Shown: positions 1-11,600 of the stretch, piece after piece | Numbering within the stretch: position 1 is the stretch's first letter | How the letters are laid out: each line of letters starts with the position of its first letter | NCBI GenBank assembly: GCA_018398815.1 | Contig: CM031601.1 | Location: 36,815,113 to 36,879,112 of the forward strand | Length of the DNA: 64,000 bases | Source: Conus ventricosus | Taxonomy: Eukaryota; Mollusca; Gastropoda; Neogastropoda; Conidae | Direction: 5' to 3' | Translations under genes and position numbers: made by a program | The notes under the pieces: generated by a model | What the model saw: the letters and a program-made list of their open reading frames with translations, nothing else | Database searches by the model: none | What the model was told of the DNA's origin: nothing

Positions 1-330
1 TATACTTACCTGTCCAAACAAATGCCTTATCTCTTACAAGGTGGAGCATCAGAAATTCCCCTCAAAAAGAAAGAACCACATGGAGAGCGGAGAGCCCGTG
101 CACTCAACCTACTGGAACATGTGATAGTGCTCTCCCTTGAGTGAAGCATACTCACTTTACTCCCCAAAACAAATCAGTTTCATTCCTTTTCCCAACTGCG
201 GGGAGAAGGGAGGGAGTTACAGCTGTTTGGACAGGCAAGTGTATTATAATACATGTACTAGTTTTAATAGGAAAAATCCTTTTCTTCATACATACCTGTC
301 CAAACAAATGCCAGAATATTGAAAAGGATG
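1..330. mobile_element. End of a dyad-repeat element (TTTGGACAG family)
   Basis: Starts with TATACTTACCTGTCC and has inverted copies of the same motif at about 228-245 and 280-305, separated by AT-rich arms. The same family recurs near 11035, 24150-24550, 39070/40860, 47160 and 48895-49205. The layout (arm, spacer, inverted arm, repeated tail) resembles the ends of the DIRS elements at 24750 and 59265. Whether it is a third DIRS family or a fold-back MITE cannot be decided here. Confidence 0.55.
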
Positions 331-800
331 GTGGGAACTCACCAGGAAGCCCTTAAACTCATTCCAGCGTTCAGAGTCAATACCAAAAGGTTTATGAGTT
401 CCTGGAGGTCAAAATATTGTTCCCACTCTCCCTTATACCATGGATATCAAGAAAAAACTGGTCAGGTTCAGGAAGAGGAGAAGATCCCTAAGTTGACCTA
501 GCGTAGGCAGGTTTTGAACTGGTGTCTAGCAGGAATGGAGTTATATACACTGAAACACAAAATATAGCACAAGAGCAAAGTGCATTCACAATGACTTCAA
601 GTCAATGTGGTAACCTAGGCCACTTCTTTCTTCTTAAACAATTTTTCACCAAAAAGTTAAAAGCGCCTGACGCTATTGAGTATACGGCAAAAAAATTATG
701 CGTCAAATTTGCATGGTCCAAAGCCAATTGCAGCCACAATATGTCCAAACATAAGTTAAAAAGTTAAATTTAATGAGATTAGGACTACAGAGCCATTCTT
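331..800. other. Intronic DNA, nothing recognised
   Basis: No coding similarity, microsatellite or terminal repeat was seen. Probably continuation of the element at 1-330 or unique intron sequence. Confidence 0.4.
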
Positions 801-1526
801 TTAACTCACTCGCTTCCAATGTCCGCAAATGCGGACGTCGTACGACGAAGTGTTCGCTACCAATGTCCACGTATACAGATTCGGATTTTGAAAATTTGTG
901 CTGTCCGAGTGACATATCGGGTATGAAACTCAAGAACAGAGATGATTCCTTAGTTATCCCCTTCTAACTTTTCATTCACTTGAGCAGTGTGTGTGGCATG
1001 GCTCGCTCGCTAGCCAAAAACAACAAAGAGTACCGTTGGGCAGCTCTGCTCTTTGATTGAAAAGATGGCATCGCGACAAAGTGTTCGACACAGTAGGGCT
1101 GGTGAATTGTTAGTTAGCGTTGAAGATGCACTGGAAAAAATCCAGACTGAAGGGTCAGGTGTCGAAGAAGACATCAGCGATTCTTCTGATGAGGATTTTG
1201 ACCCCTACAGTGGGGAGACAGACGTGGATTCTGACACTGATGTGGGCGGTGATAGTGGCGAAGAAGCAGGCGAAACTGTGTCAGCACACAGGCCTCAATA
1301 ACAAGTGTTTGATTTGGATACTATGCTGAAATGGGGGAAGAAGTTGACGATTTAGGGGCTGTTTTCACTGACAATTGGACTGATAATTTTGATTTCTTTC
1401 CTCTCGATCATCTGTTCACAGGCACACCAGGTTTATCGAACGACTGGTCAGTCAACACTGCTCAGCCTTTGCAGTTCTTTGAGTTGTCTATGCATTCCGC
1501 AGATGTGGGTAAAGAGAAATTATAAC
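801..1526 (+). pseudogene. piggyBac-like transposase relic, N-terminal part
   Basis: A TTAA at 801 begins a terminal sequence (TTAACTCACTCGC), followed by an ATG near 1065. The first reading frame has an acidic Ser/Asp-rich N-terminus (EEDISDSSDEDFDPYSGE), typical of piggyBac-family transposases. After a break near 1300 a second frame carries TPGLSNDW and PLQFFELS, matching the start of the DDE_Tnp_1_7 region, where PLxFFxLF is conserved. Coding stops at 1526, before any catalytic Asp. The element is therefore 3'-truncated or rearranged, and no matching right end was found. TTAA is the piggyBac target. The assignment rests on motif pattern and on related copies at 36.5 kb and 45.8 kb. Confidence 0.6.
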
Positions 1527-1727
1527 TACATAAATTGTGCTAAGTGTAAATGTGTCATGTATGTTTTACACACTAAGTGAGTGCATATTTTTTGCAGTGA
1601 TCTATTCATGTATCAGCAGACTAGGGGGAGAGAGAGGAAGGGGGAAGGGGGCAGGGAGGGGGGGGGGGGAGAACGGAGGGATAAACAAAGGGAGTGAGTA
1701 ATATAAATGTACTGAGTATGTGTGCAT

Positions 1728-1788
<61 letters not shown>

Positions 1789-2416
1789 AGAGAGAACAGC
1801 TACACATGTTCATGTTTTGTAATTCTGTGCATGGGTATGTTCGTGTTTCCAGGTATATTTTTACCGATACTCATTGTGCAAAAATCCATAATTTGTGCAT
1901 TTATAGAATATGCTGTTAAATATAAAGTAATTTAGGTAATTAATGGATAATGGTGCTGGTATTATATAAAAAATCCAGGCTCGTTCTACTTTATAGCTTG
2001 TAAAACCACCAAACTATGCATCCATACACATGAATGTTTATTACAAACAATGGGATACACAGATACATAAGAAAAAGAAAAGAAAAGCTCATGTGATCAT
2101 TTTTGTGTGTATGGCTGCAGGTCATGTTGCTGTGCTGTGTGCCCTTCTTCCTTGTTAGACAGAAGCACCCAAAGCAGCGGCCAAAGCAGGCCTGCCGGTG
2201 GGTCCGCTCTCACCGAGGACGACATGAGCGTTCCATGTTTAAATTCATTTCCTTTTTTTTATATTCCAAAATGAAGGCTATCTTACTCCATGCAATGAAG
2301 AGATAGTTGTTTTCAATCCCCCAATTTTTTTTTTTACTTGAGCACACCATTAATACTGTTTATTAATGTATCAATTGTAAAGCTCAACTCACAAACCCAA
2401 AGATTAGAAATCAAGC
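1527..2416. other. Intronic DNA with simple repeats
   Basis: Contains a purine/G-rich stretch at 1621-1680, a (GT)n microsatellite at about 1732-1786 and a T-rich run near 2330. A weak basic frame around 2100-2300 has no recognisable domain. Confidence 0.5.
1732..1786. repeat. (GT)n microsatellite
   Basis: Near-perfect TG dinucleotide run of about 54 bp. Confidence 0.95.
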
Positions 2417-2530
2417 TTACTTGGGGAAAGTGGCCTTGCCCACCACAACTACCCTACCCAAGCAGTCTAGTGCCGCCATGTCCTCAGCCATGTCTCTGAG
2501 GCAGAACCTGCCAAAGGTGGTCATCATCTT
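2417..2530 (-). repeat. Dispersed repeat fragment, target of the next insertion
   Basis: The reverse complement aligns with 36240-36366 on the plus strand (shared AAGATGATGACCACCTTTGG, AGATATGGCTGA and CCACTTTCCC-type segments, same end). Its right end is the target-site duplication of the chimeric insertion 2531-8120. The pre-insertion sequence resumes for a few bases (CCAGCCTG) at 8136. The identity of the parent repeat is unknown. Confidence 0.65.
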
Positions 2531-2703
2531 AGATAAGATAAGATAATGTTGCTTATAGCCCAGCCGACCGCAAAGGGCCACATCAGGGCTGTCACCACGT
2601 TAAAATCAACTCACAAGTCGTTAAGAAAAAAAAAAACCAAAAAAAAACCAACTTGCACACATCTCTTTAAATGACATCTTCTAGAAACGCACCAGAAACT
2701 TCA
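2531..2703 (-). repeat. LINE 3' UTR and TTATC tail
   Basis: Plus-strand GATAAGATAAGATAATG followed by a conserved about 75-bp block (GCTTATAGCCCAGCCGACC...). The same block and tail recur, always in this orientation, at 15361, 16556 and 44973, which identifies it as the family's 3' end. Confidence 0.8.
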
Positions 2704-5700
2704 TTAAAGTTCCAGGATCTTCATGGACTCCGCTGTAAAATGTTTGTGTCTCACATCGTGCAAGTCCCAACACTCTAAAAGAATATGTTTCATTGTGAGT
2801 GGCACATGACATGGAATGCACCACGGAGCTTCTTCACTCTTTAAAAGGTAGGAATGAGTAAAATACGAATGGCCGGTGTGCAGCCGGCACAGAACCGTTT
2901 CCTCTTTACGACCACCAGACGTAGATGGGAGGAATTCCTTAAGGTTTGGACGGAACTGAAAGAGTTTGTTATTCGTCTGTGTGTTCCAATCCTCCTGCCA
3001 GAGGTCTCTCACATAATCGTTAATTTTGGGTTTCACATCTGAGCAAGGGATATAAATGTTGGACAATTCTCTCTTGTGGCATTCTTGGCTAAATGATCAA
3101 CCATTTCGTTCCCTCCGATACCAACATGACCAGGAACCCAAGCCATAGTAATGTTGTAACCATCCGCTTTCAACTTGCTAAAAAGTTCAAAGAAATGTAA
3201 AAGTTCTGGATGCTGAAGGTTGCGGCCAGCTATGGCCTCCAAAGCTGACAGCGAATCCGACAGAACCAGAAAGTCCCTCTTCGTAGATTGTGAAATTATC
3301 TTCAACGCCAGAACCCGAGCAGTAAGTTCAGCAGAATAGACAGAAGCATCTGGAGGTATGTGTTTTAACAGTATCTGAGAAGGAGCTCCGGGCAATAGGC
3401 TGCACAGGCTACTCCATCTTCAGACTTGGAACCGTCAGTGAAAATTTCTGGTAAGATGGGAATTTTGAACAGAGGTCAGCATAAAAGGCCTTGTATGCCA
3501 GAGAGCTGGTAGACTCTTTACGAAAGGCTGCAAGATCAAAACGAATCTCTGGTGTGAAAAAGGTCCACGGAGGCTGATCCGGAAACTTGGAAAAATCCGA
3601 CACAATCCTAGGTCTAGACCCGCATTCCGCACATGAGGCCGCATACGAAGACCAAACAGGGGGAATACAGTTAGGGTTGGTTTCGAATTTGTTTTGAAAC
3701 TGAGGGTCAAAGACACAGTCATAGGCAGGATTCTGCGGTTCTGAGAACAGTCTGATATAATAATTTAGAGACATTTTCAGCCTGCGGTTGGACAGTGAGG
3801 GTTCACCTGCCTCTGCGTACAGGCTGTACACAGGGGTGGTGCGGAATGCTCCATGACAGAGACGAAGCCCTTAATGGTGAATAGGATCCAAGAGTTTCAG
3901 ATAAGAGGGTCTTGCAGAGCCGTACACAGCACAACCATAGTCCAGTTTGGAACGGACCAAGGCTCTGTAGAGGTTCAGCAAAGTTTCTTATCAGCGCCCC
4001 AGTCAGTGTGCGCTACGACCGCAGAATATTCAGAGCTTTCTGGCATGAAGTTTTGAGGTTTTTGATGTGGCTGGAAAGTTGAGTTTTGGTCAAAATAACT
4101 CCCGGAATTTGGCTTCTTTTACAGGGAAATGGTGGTTTTGTCCAGCGAATTTCGGACACAAAAAATCTGAAAATTGTGGAAATAAACTGAGTGAGTTTGG
4201 TGCGTGAGAAGGAAACCCTTTTCCCCTCAGCCCTGTTAATCGTTGACAAAAAGTTGGAGTCGAGCGTCGCTGCAAAAGAAGCCCCAATGCGTACAGCACG
4301 AAGCGTAAAAACGAGAGGACTCAGAGCCCGGGTTACCGTTTTGGACAATGAAATTTAATTTTAATGCGAAAAGGGCTGGAGAAAAGGTTCCCCCCGGAGC
4401 AACACCCAACCCCTGCCAATTTGTCAGGAGTGTGTGCCAACAGCACCTGAACTGTCTGTAAAAATTTTCTGAAAAACAAGGCAGGTCCCCAAAAAACCAA
4501 GTTGTGCAGGTCCTGAGGCCCCTGTTTTCCAGTGGTGTCGTAAGCCTTTCGGGGTCAAAAAAGATAGCGCCCACATGTGCTTTTGGCAAGGCGTTGCTGC
4601 GGGAGGTTTCCAAAGGTTAGATGGTAAACGCGAGTGGTATTTCCCGGAAAACCCATGTTACGGGCCAAAAGGCCTCGGTTTCGCTTCCACATGACAGGAT
4701 TACCTCTTCCCCACAGTTACAGGGGCATGGTAAAGTAGGGGCGATATTTGGAAGGGTTGGAAGGCCCTTCCAGGCTTTGGATCAGAACGTAGGGCCAGGA
4801 GGGGGGAAAGGGCCCCTGGGGTCCGATATGGTTAGATTTTGGAAGAGCTGGGAACTTTTGGGAAATTTTTCAAAATGGTAAAAATGTACCAGCCCGGGGG
4901 TTAAAACAGTCGGGGTTTGAAAATAATTTTAGTTTCATGATTGAAAAAGGAAGTTAAGGTTTCGGGTTTGTTGTTTGAAATTGTATAAGATTTCTCTCTA
5001 ATCCTTGTTTCTTAAAAGGTGAAGATTATTTGAAGAGGGGGAGTTTTTTTGGGAGGGTGGAGGTAAACAGATTGGCAACGCTTTTTTGCAGTGATCAGAG
5101 CACGGCAAATTTTTCAAGGATGAATGGGGGGGTTGGGTGTTTTCCTTGTTTTTTTCTAAGGGTTTTTCCAAACTTTTTTTTGAAGTTTTGTGTCCCCTGG
5201 AGAGAAGTTTTCTCAAGAGCCCAAACATTTACGATTTTGAAAGTGTGTCTCGTTTTGGCATGGGTTTTGGGGGCTCGGGGTTTGGGCCCCAAGGTCGTTG
5301 AAACCCTGACGCGACCCCTTTGGAATTTTGAAATTGTTGGCAGTTAAATTAAACCGGGGTTTTTTTGGGGTTTTTTGGGGGTTTTGTCGGAAACCTGGTA
5401 CGGTTTTAGCACTTTTAACAGAAAGGGGTCAAGGATTCGCGGGTTTTGGCCCTTAAAGAAAATCATGCCGGAAATTTTTTGGAAATTTTTTCAAAAAATC
5501 CCAGTTTCCCTTCTTTAAAATTAAAATGTTGCGAGACAGAGCGTTTTCGTTATTGGGGTTAAAAAAAAAGAACGGGGAAATGGATTCGGCAGGTCGCTGG
5601 ACGACCACTCATAGTCCGGACCACGGGGGTCACAAATCGAAAAATCAAAACACAAAGTAAACCTGTGAAGGAGAGGTAAGTTGGAGATCCCTCTTCAGCA

Positions 5701-6165
5701 ACCAAATTAAAGTCCGAAAGGGCATCTCAAGAAGCAGACTCGGTGCGAACTGACATACCCCAAAAAGGGTTTTGACCCTTAAAATCACCAAACAGCAAAA
5801 AAAGGTCGGGAATTTCTAAAAAACAAAAGGGCCCGCGACAAACCCGGGGAAAAAGGTGGCCGAAAGTGAGCAAACTGTAACGTCTTGTGGAGGTGACTTT
5901 CCCCAGCTACAGCCTGAAGGGGGGTTAAGTCAGAGCCAGACATCAGAGATTTTATGTATAGAAGGGGGAACACTGCCCCCGTCCCAATTTTGGGATGGTT
6001 GGGGGTTTTTGAAAAAATATTAAAGCCCCAAAGGGGAAGGGGTTCGGCTTTGAATTTTAGTTCCTGAAAAAGGGCCCCGACGGAAGGTTTGATATTTGAC
6101 CAGAAGCGCAGCTCCCCGAAGTTGAATTTGTCCCCGGGTATTCCCTGGATTTCTTTCATCCCTGG
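2704..6165 (-). pseudogene. Jockey-like LINE ORF2: APE endonuclease, RT, RNase H (broken)
   Basis: Read on the minus strand from about 6160. The endonuclease-like start has ELKFKAEP and GFNIFSKTPNHPKIG (about 6160-5950). The RT region (about 4620-4000) keeps an altered PQG-type motif (APGGTFSPALFALKLN) and later GVILTKTQLSSHIKNLK. The segment 3990-3409 includes FFTPEIRFDLAAFRKES. RNase H (about 3440-3033) shows DGSK, SAELTA, LSDSLSALEA and NEMVDHLAK, which supply the D-E-D-D residues. A final Cys/His block (WCIPCH...KHILLEC, 2870-2720) is typical of Jockey-like ORF2 C-termini. Several frameshifts are visible, most in 4000-6200, where homopolymer runs are abnormally frequent. The element is not functional as given. 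Confidence 0.8.
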
Positions 6166-6599
6166 GGCAGAAGGCGAAAGGGGAGGAAAAAACAGGTCTT
6201 CCTCTCACTCTCTTTCCCAAAGGAGTAAATTTTTTGGGTAGTTGCACCGGGCTGTTTGGGGGCCAGACCTGCTGGCAGATTGCCAACAGGTGAAGAAGGT
6301 TTGGTTTTGGGAGATGGTGGAGGGTTTTCTCATCTCCACCTTCCCCACTCGGGTTTAACTCCCTTGCCCGCCCCGGGCCCGAAAAAGGAGTTCGGGCGGG
6401 AGGTTTTCTTTTTAATCTGCCCAGCAGCAGATGTATAGAAGTGGGCAGTCGAGGGGTGCGGATTTTTTGCCTCCCCAGGGGCATTCCCTTTGGGGTTTGG
6501 GGGGTGGGAAAAGTCCTCTTCCCCCAGGTTTACTAATCTCCCTTTCGCGTTTTGGAAAAATAAATTATCGTCTGGAGCCAAAATGAAAAGTTTGGGGAA

Positions 6600-7560
6600 C
6601 TTTCTTTGGCGAAGCATTAAAACGCTGTTGGGTCGACTCCCGAAAGAGATCTTCTTTTCTTTTTAATTCGTTTATAGGGACCCTGAAACCAAAAAGGGGA
6701 TTTCTTTAAGAGGGGGATGGGTCGCCACCGCAGTTCGCACAATGTGCCCCGGGGCTTTACACGGCCCCTCATGGGTTGCCCCCTTTCAGAACACCACACC
6801 CTCCTGCCCAAAAGCGGTTTCTGACGTCCAAAATTTGGCATTTGAAACACTAACGGGGTGGAAAATATAAAGAACTTGGGGCATTAGGTATCCGTTTTAA
6901 AAGACCGGGGGCAGCACAGGGTTGCGAATGTCAAAAAGGGTGTTGGGGGCCACTCTTTGGCACCTTTTTTTAAGTCACCTTTGCCCCCCGTCACACCGGG
7001 GGGCCAGTTCCGCTTGAAACTCCGCTTCCGAGACACCAGTCAATCCCGGGGGCCGATTTTCCTTTTGGATGAGTTTAATTTGTTTTTGGGGATCACCCCC
7101 CTCCTCTGTCCCCGACTTTGTTGCCCAGCAGGTTCCGATTGCTTTTTTTATTGCATGAACAAGAAAGATCATTCTGTCCTTTGTCGACTAGGGTCACCCC
7201 CTGACCTTGGAAGCCCCTTTGGATGGCGAAAAAGGATCATGCTGAAATGGGTTTTTCCCCCCTGCCCTTCCATCACGGCCGGAAGCCCAGAACCGTCCTC
7301 TCTTTTCTCAATCTGAATCACTATCTATTTAAACCCCCCAAATAGGGGTTGTGCCTTCCTCTTCTTTTCGGGGGGGGGATGTTTTTGAAAAACCTGGTTT
7401 ATTTTTTATTTTCACCTTCCCCTTTCCCCCCACCTTTGGGGTCCAACTAAGGGGCCAGGGAAAAATCATGTCTTTTACCCCTTTCCCGGTTCAGAAGAAT
7501 TACGACAAAAAACGCCCCTACCCCCATCCCCCCCCATCATGCTCAACTCCCGGGAACAGA
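6600..7560 (-). pseudogene. Jockey-like LINE ORF1 (gag-like, zinc knuckle), heavily broken
   Basis: The minus strand at 6850-6617 gives MFQMPNFGRQK, then RRVWCSERGQPMRGRVKPRG and LCELRWRPIPLLKKSPFW. The pattern matches a degraded run of CCHC zinc knuckles followed by SFxEARxxF-like sequence, as in gag-like ORF1 proteins of Jockey elements. Upstream (7330-6900) no continuous frame remains. It sits 5' of ORF2 as expected. The identification depends on position and spacing more than on intact motifs. Confidence 0.5.
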
Positions 7561-7576
7561 GAGCCGAGCACTGCAG

Positions 7577-8120
7577 GGGTTTACTTGGCCAGCAGGGGAA
7601 CTGCGTGTCTTGACCCAGCCCCAAGAAGGGGAGCCGATTAGTACACCCGGGCCAGAGTGTACTCCCTGTTTAGGAGAGGTCCGAGCCAAAGTGATGTGTT
7701 GAGAGCACTGCCCCTCTCAATCACCAGGATCTCATTCCCCTCCGTCACAGGTCGCACCGCACGGCAAATGCGGCGGATCTTAAGAAGACCACAGAGAGAA
7801 AAAGAGTGTGGAAAAGAAGACTTGAAGGGGAGACGAAGATAGAAAAGGGCCAAATAAGAAAGGCAGAAAACAAGAAAAGGAGAAAGGCGGGTTACTATTA
7901 GTCAGGATCCTCACCCTTAGCCTATCTGACATGGGAAGCCCTACCAGGGGCATCAACTTACCACGTTATGCTTAGGCCAGACAGCATCTTGACTTCTCAG
8001 GCCTAGAAGCAGTTTGAAAAAACCAGCCTATCTCCAAGTATTGATGCCCCCGCCAGCAAAGCCTAAGGGATCACAGGACCACGCAAGCCCTCCGACCACG
8101 GCAAGGTTGCAACCCCTGGA
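7577..8120 (-). mobile_element. DIRS 5' region fragment (copy of 63375-63915)
   Basis: About 540 bp nearly identical to the 5' end of DIRS element B, including the start of its gag frame (minus strand MARTSPRQGVH-like peptide near 7689-7640) and the leader beyond. It is joined to the LINE 5' end near 7576 with a short microhomology (AACCCC-type). See the chimeric insertion entry. Confidence 0.8.
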
Positions 8121-8147
8121 GGGGGTCATCATCTTCCAGCCTGATGA

Positions 8148-10450
8148 ATGACAAACGTCAGCAACCGCAATATTCCGCCAGAGGGCGACACTGGCAGATA
8201 CACCGATGACCTGGTCGAGTCACCCACCACCAGTCTGACCCTGACTTCTGACCACCATGCGGTCCTGGCTAATCTGAACACACCTGCTCCTATTAAGCCT
8301 CCCAGGTATGTCGAGTCCAGGGACTTTGCTTCCATCGATCTTGATATCTTCCGAGCTGACCTGCTGTCCTCCCTTCAATCTGTACCTTCACTGTCCGCGG
8401 AGCAGTTCCATGGCCTACTTCATGATGTCCTTGATCACCATGCCCCAGTACTTAGACGCAAGATTTCCAGCCGTCCACCCTCACCCTGGTTCCCAGCAGT
8501 TGGCCCTGAAGTTCTTGATGCTAAACGTGTTAGACGTAGGGCCGAAAGGCAGTGGCTAAAGACAAACCTCGAGATTCACAAACAAATTTTGCGAATTGCT
8601 AGTAATGCTGTGAATGAAATTGTTCAAAAAGCAAAATCAGCCTTCTACAATGCTAAAATATTAGCATGCACAACAACCAAGCAATTGTTTAAGGTCACTG
8701 ATACACTCATGGGGAGAACAAAATCATCTCCCCTTCCTTCATCTGTCTGTCCCTCTGACATTCCACAGAAATTTTGTGACTTTTTCACTAGCAAAATTAG
8801 ACTTATCTGTGAAAGTCTGGATGCTCAGTCAGTATCTGAACCTGATATTCCATACAACTCTTTTTCCGGCATTTCATTGACTGACTTCGAACCTGTGACA
8901 GTTGCTGTTGTCAAAGAAGTCATCGACAAGACTGTTATCAAAACTTGTGTACTGGATCCTCTTCCATCTACTTTATTATCTGCATGCATGGATGTTTTGT
9001 TGCCATATATCACTAGTGTGGTAAATGAATCTCTCACTTCTGTTTGTTTCCCACCTGCACTGAAAGCTGCTGTTGTCCGACCTCTTTTGAAGAAACCCTC
9101 TCTTGACCCTGAAAACCTAAACAATTATCGACCTGTCTCCAACTTGTCTTTTCTTTCAAAGATAATTGAAAAGATAGCACTTCTCCAACTCCAAAACCAC
9201 CTTGACCAAAACAACTTGCTCTATTCGTTGCAGTCCGCCTATCGCACTGGACACAGTACAGAAACTGCTCTGCTGAAAATAATAAACGATCTTCTCTCTG
9301 CTCTGGATAACGGTCAGGTTTCACTGCTCTCTCTTCTCGACTTGTCCGCTGCTTTGACACCATTGATCACTCCACCCTCCTCACTAGACTTCAACATACT
9401 TTTGGCATCTCTTCTCACGCTTTGGCATGGTTTTATTCTTACCTTCTGGTCGAACCCAAATTGTCTCTGTCAATGGTTTTTCTTCAAGCTCTGCTGACTT
9501 GAATTATGGTGTTCCCCAAGGCTCTGTCCTTGGTCCCATTCTGTTTGTTCTATATACCCAACCCATCTCTGACATTGTAGCCCATCATAACATTTCACAC
9601 CACTGCTTCTCTGATGACAATCAAATCTACATTTCTGGTGACATTTCTCTCCTCTCCTCCATCATCGATCGCTCACAGCTCTGCATCTCTGACATAAAGG
9701 CATGGATGACTTGCAACAAACTTCAGTTAAACAATGACAAAACTGAACTGATCTTCATTCTCCCAAAACGGCTCATGTCTACAATCTCTGTTCCTTCTTC
9801 TGTCCAACTTGGTACCTCTCTCATTCAGACCTCTACCACTGTGCGAAATCTAGGCGTTGTACTTGATCAGACACTCTCTTTTCAAAATCAGATTTCTTCT
9901 ATCTGCCGCGCTTGCTACTCGGAGCTTCGGCGAATCAGTTCTGTGCGCCACTTTCTGTCGGAAGAAGCCACCAAGACTCTGGTTTCTGCTTTCATTATTT
10001 CAAGACTTGACTACTGTAATTCTCTTCTTGCTGGCTGTCCACAGAATCTTCTTGCAAAATTGCAGAAAGTTCAAAATAATGCTGCTCGCCTTGTCTCGAA
10101 ATCTCCGAAAACCTCTCATGTTTCTCCCTTGCTTAAATCTTTGCACTGGCTTCCTGTTGAAAAACGCATCAAGTACAAACTTTCTTTGCTCTGTTACAAG
10201 GCATTGGATGGCCTCGCTCCATCTTACCTCTCTAAACTTCTGTCGACCTATACTCCTTCTAGACAGCTTCGCTCTTCCTCCGACACTCGCATTCTGCAGA
10301 TCCCTCGTTTTCGGGCCAGAACACTTGGTGAACGTTCTTTTTCTTTTCAGGCTCCTTCCTGCTGGAACAATCTCCCTTCTGCACTCCGAAACTCAAAGTC
10401 TTTCTTCTTTCAAGTCCTCCCTCAAAACAACTCTCTTCAAAACATAATTT
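8148..10450 (+). pseudogene. L2/CR1-like endonuclease-reverse transcriptase, one frameshift
   Basis: The frame opens with the end of an APE endonuclease (TSDHHAVLANL, the SDH motif). It continues through the linker and RT: NNYRPVSNLSFLSKIIEK, SAYRTGHSTETALLKI and LLDLSAA. A frameshift near 9360 moves coding to another frame, which continues [16 protein letters not shown] and then FSDDNQIY (an altered YADD-type catalytic motif). It goes on through [16 protein letters not shown] and [10 protein letters not shown] to [14 protein letters not shown], the usual C-terminal block of this clade. About 760 codons survive with a single break, so the copy looks fairly young. The upstream endonuclease is missing. 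Confidence 0.85.
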
Positions 10451-10465
10451 TTCTGCTCCTTCGCT

Positions 10466-10635
<170 letters not shown>

Positions 10636-10717
10636 TAGGGCTTATTGCTGTAAGCGCTTAGGGCTTTTGTTTAAGATTAAGCGCACTAAATGTTCCTTAT
10701 TATTATTATTATTATTA

Positions 10718-11034
10718 GATACAGCCTGGACTTCATGTGCCCTGTTTAGAGACTTAGGTCTCAAATTAATCATTAAGAAAAGGAGCAAACACGAGAGGCC
10801 GCAGAAATAGCAGGTTTCGAAGCCGACTTGGGAGATGTCAAGGCAAACAATGAGGAGAATGACTGCTGTTGCAATGAAGATGTAATGCAATATTTGAAAA
10901 TTTTCCTGCTGAGTAGCCAAAGAATGAGAAGCTTCCCTCTCAGACGAGTAAGACAATTTACATGGTCGTCTGTGGGAATCCATAATAAACAAGAATGAAG
11001 TTGATAAAATCAGAGAGCCGAAACAAAGGAAAGA
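10718..11034. other. Intronic DNA, nothing recognised
   Basis: No coding similarity or repeat structure was identified. Confidence 0.4.
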
Positions 11035-11240
11035 AGGCTGAACTTGTTTTAAGAGCCCCCTATGTTGTCAACTCTGATAGGGCGATCACTCTGACTGGCG
11101 TATTTGGGAACTGAGGTGAAGTTAGGTCCCTGCTCTTATGTTTGTTTGTGTTTATCCTGATATTATGGCGATGTTCCGCACCACGTGGGAATAAGGCTTT
11201 TTTGGACATGCAAGAATGAGAAAAAGCACTGAAGTTGGGA
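11035..11240 (+). mobile_element. Dyad-repeat (TTTGGACAG) family fragment
   Basis: Shares the internal block (CTGAACTTGTTTTA ... GAACTGAGGTGAAGTTAG ... CCCTGCTCTT) with copies at 24280-24390 and 40720-40820. It ends in TTTTTGGACATGCAAG just downstream of exon J. Confidence 0.55.
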
Positions 11241-11285
11241 CAGTAGTTACAAATGAAGTGAAACTTGTCAAGAAAAGGCACTGAC

Positions 11286-11415
11286 CAAGTGTAGACAGCC
11301 CCGGACTTGGTGAGAGCAACAGAGAACTGTGAACCACACTCCACCTTGCCCACTCCCAGGCCCTGCAGGAAGTCAATCTTCATGGGGATCTTACAGCCGT
11401 CACTGCCCCCACGCC
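11286..11415 (-). CDS. HERC2: HERC2 exon J, RCC1 blade (last exon in window)
   Basis: A 130-nt exon with acceptor TGTGCAG and donor ACTTG|GTCAGT. The peptide is [15 protein letters not shown], then [20 protein letters not shown] and AVYTW. It ends mid-codon for the expected Gly of the WGxGxxxRLG motif. No later HERC2 exon was found between 11285 and 1, so the next intron exceeds 11.2 kb. The remaining propeller blades and the HECT domain must lie to the left. The acceptor and the first about 25 nt of this exon are duplicated in tandem in the upstream intron (see 11378-11600). Confidence 0.94.
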
Positions 11416-11600
11416 CTGCACACACACACACACATCACATTATAGTAAGTAACACATGTTCACAGAAATAATTCTACAGCTGTCTGCTACCACGCCCTGC
11501 ACACACACATCACATTATAGTAAGTTACACATGTTCACAGAGATAATTACAGCTGTCTCTTTTCCCACACCCTGAATACAACACACATATAACATTACAT
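11378..11600 (-). repeat. Tandem array containing the exon J splice acceptor
   Basis: Three units of 75-81 bp. The first is the real exon J start plus acceptor (CACGCCCTGCAC at 11410). The others are at 11491 and about 11566. Each copy holds the acceptor (TGCAG on the minus strand), about 25 bp of exon-like sequence and about 50 bp of intron (ACATCACATTATAGTAAGT, ACATGTTCACAGA). Further diverged copies are at 16265-16380, beyond 4.6 kb of inserted elements. Confidence 0.8.

Larger units (their letters stand above)
2531..8120 (-). mobile_element. Chimeric retro-insertion: Jockey-like LINE joined to DIRS 5' fragment
   Basis: The insertion is bounded by near-identical 15-bp duplications, 2516-2530 and 8121-8135 (14 of 15 identical, ending GGTCATCATCTT). 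On the left the LINE 3' tail, TTATC repeats when read on the minus strand, abuts the duplication, as expected for target-primed reverse transcription. The body is a Jockey-type LINE (gag ORF1, APE/RT/RNase H ORF2). At its 5' side, from about 7577 to 8120, is sequence nearly identical to 63375-63915 inside DIRS element B. No duplication exists at the internal junction near 7576. The unit therefore appears to have inserted as one molecule, for example after template switching. Confidence 0.75.

Noticed and set aside
2103..2306. Short basic ORF (RQKHPKQRPKQACRW) as a gene
   Set aside because: No domain, no conserved context and no splice support.
3033..3395. Host ribonuclease H gene
   Set aside because: Continuous with the LINE RT and 3' UTR, so it is the RNase H domain of the retrotransposon.
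7577..8120. Independent DIRS insertion into which the LINE later jumped
   Set aside because: No target duplication is present at the LINE/DIRS junction, while one surrounds the joined unit and the empty site is seen elsewhere.
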